A stretch of 64,000 nt of DNA, from the NCBI RefSeq assembly GCF_000314975.1, contig NZ_BAEN01000030.1, positions 1 through 64,000 of the forward strand, written 5' to 3'. The stretch is from Aliiglaciecola lipolytica E3. GTDB lineage: Bacteria; Pseudomonadota; Gammaproteobacteria; Enterobacterales; Alteromonadaceae. Below, in pieces: positions 61,432 to 64,000 of the stretch; positions within the stretch are counted from its first letter, which is position 1; every line of letters starts with the position of its first letter. The position numbers and the translations under genes were made by a program. The notes under the pieces were generated by a model that saw only the letters and a program-made list of their open reading frames with translations, had not been told where the DNA came from and did not search any database.

Positions 61432-61920
61432 GTGGATTTAACAGATCATATGCAACAGCAATGGAAGATAGAAAACCCATCAATGCTAACTGATGACATG
61501 GCCTTGGTTGGCAGACTCTTAATTGTCAGTCACCAAATGAACGAAGCGATGGAAGCAACGCTTGTAAAGTATGATATAAAGCTTCCCAGCTACGGGGTCC
61601 TATCGGCGCTGCTCCGAGCGGGCGCGCCTCATGCACTTACGCCCAATCAGCTCTTAGAGCAAACGTTGATCACTTCAGGTGCTATGACCAATAGGATCAA
61701 CAAGCTGGAGAATAAAGGCTTGGTTAAACGAATACCTTCAAAAAAGGATAAGCGTAGCTTTAAAGTCGCGTTGACGAGAAAGGGAAAAGACATCAGTGAA
61801 AAAGCGGTAAATGATGTTAACAAGCAGTACCAAACATTGACGAGCTATTTTGCTGAAAAAGACAAAGCGTACATGAATAACTTGCTACGTGGCTATTTGG
61901 AAAGCAAAGAAAAATTGTAA
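61432..61920 (+). CDS. MarR-family transcriptional regulator
   Basis: 162-residue winged-helix MarR protein. LTPNQLLEQTLITSGAMTNR is the recognition region and LVKRIPSKKDKRSFKVALTR the wing, flanked by dimerisation helices. GTG 61432 is used; an in-frame ATG at 61450 is possible. It probably represses itself and the divergent catalase-b561-ZIP operon through the paired palindromes, responding to an oxidant or organic compound. No Cys is present in the N-terminal dimer region, so thiol sensing of the OhrR type is unlikely. Confidence 0.85.
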   Translation: MDLTDHMQQQWKIENPSMLTDDMALVGRLLIVSHQMNEAMEATLVKYDIKLPSYGVLSALLRAGAPHALTPNQLLEQTLITSGAMTNRINKLENKGLVKRIPSKKDKRSFKVALTRKGKDISEKAVNDVNKQYQTLTSYFAEKDKAYMNNLLRGYLESKEKL

Positions 61921-61987
61921 GCGATAAATAGCTTATTCATAGGTATTGACATACAGATTAATTAACGCATTTTGGAGTCGACAGGGT

Positions 61988-62644
61988 ATGCAAGCATTTA
62001 CAGAATATCTCGGGTATATCTCGCTCGTTGTCGCCGCGCTCATTCCCATTGCCAACCCATTTTCGACAGCGCCCATGTTTTTGTCGCTCACCAGTGATTT
62101 TTCAAAGCAAGAAAGACAAAAGACCGCTAACTTGGCGGCATTGTATATGTTCCTGTTTCTAAGTTGCTTTTTATTATTTGGTGCACATCTATTGGCTTTT
62201 TTTGGAATTGAGCTCACTTCACTTCGCATTGCAGGTGGGTTAATCATTGCGTATTTAGGTTTTAGAATGCTATTCCCCGCTCCGATTGCCACAGGCGCAT
62301 CAAACCAACAAGGAAGTTGTGCTAACGATATTGCCTTTATACCCTTAGCCATGCCTTCAATGAGTGGACCAGGTGCAATATCCGTAGTGATTGCCATGGC
62401 CTCACAATTAAACGATGCGGGCTCGCTACGAAGCGAAGTGATCGGGTTTGCGGTCGTTATTGCCGGTATAGCAGTTTCAGCTAGCATTTGTTGGTCGGTC
62501 TTGAGAGGCGCTTCTAAGGTCGTCAAATTTTTAGGTAATACCGGAATACAGGCCATGACCAAAGTCATGGGCTTTTTTCTTATCAGTATTGGTGTGGACA
62601 TGGTAGTAAGTACCGTAATCGTGTTGCTTCAATCTTCTTTGTAG
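61988..62644 (+). CDS. MarC-family membrane protein
   Basis: 218-residue integral membrane protein with six helices of the MarC/NAAT family: LGYISLVVAALIPIANPFST, GGLIIAYLGFRMLFP and MPSMSGPGAISVVIAMAS are the family segments. ATG 61988 with GGAG upstream is chosen over 61946. No established physiological function for the family. 67 bp after marR. Confidence 0.83.
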   Translation: MQAFTEYLGYISLVVAALIPIANPFSTAPMFLSLTSDFSKQERQKTANLAALYMFLFLSCFLLFGAHLLAFFGIELTSLRIAGGLIIAYLGFRMLFPAPIATGASNQQGSCANDIAFIPLAMPSMSGPGAISVVIAMASQLNDAGSLRSEVIGFAVVIAGIAVSASICWSVLRGASKVVKFLGNTGIQAMTKVMGFFLISIGVDMVVSTVIVLLQSSL

Positions 62645-62661
62645 GACAAGGCAGAATAAAA

Positions 62662-64000
62662 ATGAAACCGTTAAATGTAAAGATGTTTAGAGTGGTAAAG
62701 CTTTGCTCGCTTATTTTGTCTGTAGTGCTAATTGGTGTTGGTTGCAGTAAACAGGTCGATACCAATGAAGCAACAGTTGTACCGATACTTTTTAAAAATG
62801 GCAACATTGTGACAATGGTAGGCTCAACGCCAAATTACGTAGAGGCGCTTGTGATAGATAAAGAAACTATCGTTTTTGCCGGAGGGCTTGCAAAGGCCAA
62901 TGCTCAATTTGCAGGTGCCAACGTTATTGACTTAAATGGTAAAACTTTGTTACCCGCTTTTATTGATCCACATAGTCACATAGGCATGGTTGCCAGCGCC
63001 CTTGGGCAAGCCAATTTATCTGCCCCGCCAGTGGGTAGTGTTAAGAGCTTCGATGATATTATCGATGCGCTCCAAGCCTATAAAAAAGAGTTTAATATTG
63101 GCGCGGGAGAATGGATTTTTGCATGGGGATATGATGAGAACCAATTAGCTGAAAAGCGCCATATCACTAAACGGGAGCTTGATGCAGTATTTACCGACAA
63201 TCCTGTTTACTTGCAGCACACGAGCGGTCACATGGGCGTGGCCAATAGCCAAGCATTGGCGCTATTAAATGTTGATAGCAATACGCCTGACCCGCAAGGC
63301 GGCAAGATTGTTCGCTTTGCGGGTACAAATGAGCCAACCGGGCTTGTGCAAGAAGTCGCAATGTATGAATTTGCGCGAAAAGCGATTGAAACCTTTGCGC
63401 CTCAAAAAGAGGCGCTATTCCCACGAGCGCAGCAATACTATCTGTCTCACGGCATAACAACCGCGCAAGATGGCAATACCGATCCTCAAAGTATGGCCTT
63501 ATTTATCAAGATGGCGCAAGAAACCGGTTTGGATATCGATATTGTGTCTTTGCCTGGCACGCACAGTATAAAAGACAGTGAATATGCCTTTAACGAATAT
63601 ATCGACGGCGTAAAGTTTCAAGGTATTAAAATTGTTGCTGACGGCTCACCGCAGGGGAAGACCGCTTTTTTTAGCCAGCCCTATTTAACCGAGGTTGAGG
63701 GTTGTGAGACGGATTGCAAAGGTTTGCCTAGCATCTCACAAGACAATTTAAATGCACTTTTCGTTAAGGGCTATCAGCACAATCGTCAATTATTTATTCA
63801 CAGTAACGGCGATGCGAGTATCGATATGATCATTGCCGCACATGAGTATGCTAGCAAAGCGCTTGATCAATCTATTGATAAAGACCGGCGCACAATCGTT
63901 ATACATTCACAATTTGTCAGGCAAGACCAACTAGACACCTTTGTAAAATACAATATTTTGCCTTCATTTTTCACCAATCATGCGTATTTTTGGGGGGATG
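62662..64000 (+). CDS. Amidohydrolase family 3 lipoprotein (3' end outside window)
   Basis: 446 residues are visible of a YtcJ-like metal-dependent amidohydrolase. An N-terminal signal ends in a lipobox-like VGC at about residue 28, so a periplasmic or outer-membrane lipoprotein is likely. LPAFIDPHSHIGMVAS holds the HxH metal ligands; QHTSGHMGVANSQAL, IVADGSPQGKTAF and FIHSNGDASIDM continue the barrel. The C-terminus lies past base 64000. Substrate unknown; family members hydrolyse N-acyl or cyclic amides. Confidence 0.83.
   Translation, partial: MKPLNVKMFRVVKLCSLILSVVLIGVGCSKQVDTNEATVVPILFKNGNIVTMVGSTPNYVEALVIDKETIVFAGGLAKANAQFAGANVIDLNGKTLLPAFIDPHSHIGMVASALGQANLSAPPVGSVKSFDDIIDALQAYKKEFNIGAGEWIFAWGYDENQLAEKRHITKRELDAVFTDNPVYLQHTSGHMGVANSQALALLNVDSNTPDPQGGKIVRFAGTNEPTGLVQEVAMYEFARKAIETFAPQKEALFPRAQQYYLSHGITTAQDGNTDPQSMALFIKMAQETGLDIDIVSLPGTHSIKDSEYAFNEYIDGVKFQGIKIVADGSPQGKTAFFSQPYLTEVEGCETDCKGLPSISQDNLNALFVKGYQHNRQLFIHSNGDASIDMIIAAHEYASKALDQSIDKDRRTIVIHSQFVRQDQLDTFVKYNILPSFFTNHAYFWGD

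Noticed and set aside
1-64000. CRISPR arrays, rRNA, tRNA, insertion sequences, att sites or prophage genes
   Set aside because: None were recognised on either strand; the only tandem repeat found is the four-copy hexamer at 55119.

Overview
The window reads as one steroid catabolic superlocus (about 1-54,900) followed by a redox and stress segment (about 55,400-64,000). Base composition is AT-leaning by eye. The gene repertoire (three-gene pntAB, cytochrome b561 plus SrpA-like catalase, MarC, ETF-QO) and gene style suggest a gammaproteobacterium, plausibly a marine Alteromonadales-like one. The genus cannot be fixed from the sequence. I recognise almost every enzyme of the aerobic 9,10-seco pathway from family memory, not from a search.

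Layout. (1) 1-4,065, minus: hsaD and two old-yellow-enzyme flavoproteins, the last cut by the window edge. (2) 4,366-9,825, plus: SDR, SnoaL-fold protein, FATP-type acyl-CoA synthetase, SCP-x/Ltp2-type thiolase-like aldolase and a DUF35-MaoC fusion. This looks like a side-chain module. (3) 10,021-22,647, plus: hsaC, ipdA, ipdB, a crotonase, ipdC, echA20, an ipdE1/ipdE2-type dehydrogenase pair, fadA6, an SDR, a possibly exported amidase, ipdF and a MaoC hydratase, then an AraC regulator that apparently starts at ATA. (4) 23,822-25,587, plus: class II aldolase-fold and TauD-like genes. (5) 32,766-25,594, minus: hsaB (with a MarR-like tail), hsaE, hsaG, hsaF, MFS, hsdA (3-alpha-HSD), SDR and a second SnoaL protein. 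(6) An aldehyde dehydrogenase, plus. (7) 37,059-34,568, minus: MFS and a KshA-like Rieske oxygenase. (8) 37,212-47,656, plus: MBL hydrolase, acyl-CoA ligase, kstD, fadD3, an acyl-CoA dehydrogenase, fadE30 and a second KstD-like flavoprotein. (9) 49,747-47,733, minus: thiolase and a 7-alpha-HSD-like SDR. (10) hsaA, minus. (11) A CoA ligase and ETF-QO, plus. (12) pntA1-pntA2-pntB, a TetR gene broken by a stop codon, then a ZIP/b561/catalase operon divergent from marR, then marC and an amidohydrolase cut by the edge.

How it works together. HsdA, KstD-type flavoproteins and KshA would convert 3-hydroxysteroids to the ring-B-opened seco compound. HsaAB, HsaC and HsaD then cleave ring A. HsaE, HsaF and HsaG take the C5 fragment to central metabolism. 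FadD3, FadE30, IpdF, IpdC, IpdE1/E2, EchA20, IpdAB and FadA6 dismantle rings C and D. The ligase, aldolase and hydratase module and extra acyl-CoA dehydrogenases fit side-chain removal. 3-alpha-HSD, a 7-alpha-HSD-like SDR, two BaiE-like SnoaL proteins and two OYE enzymes point to bile-acid-type substrates.

The main new observation is a palindromic element, RGTCYNNNNGGACGATG. It occurs at eight intergenic places (4208, 4254, 9946, 32827, 32931, 37121, 51162, 55175), each oriented toward the operon it precedes, including the pnt operon. It looks like the operator of a steroid regulon whose regulator is not evident in the window.
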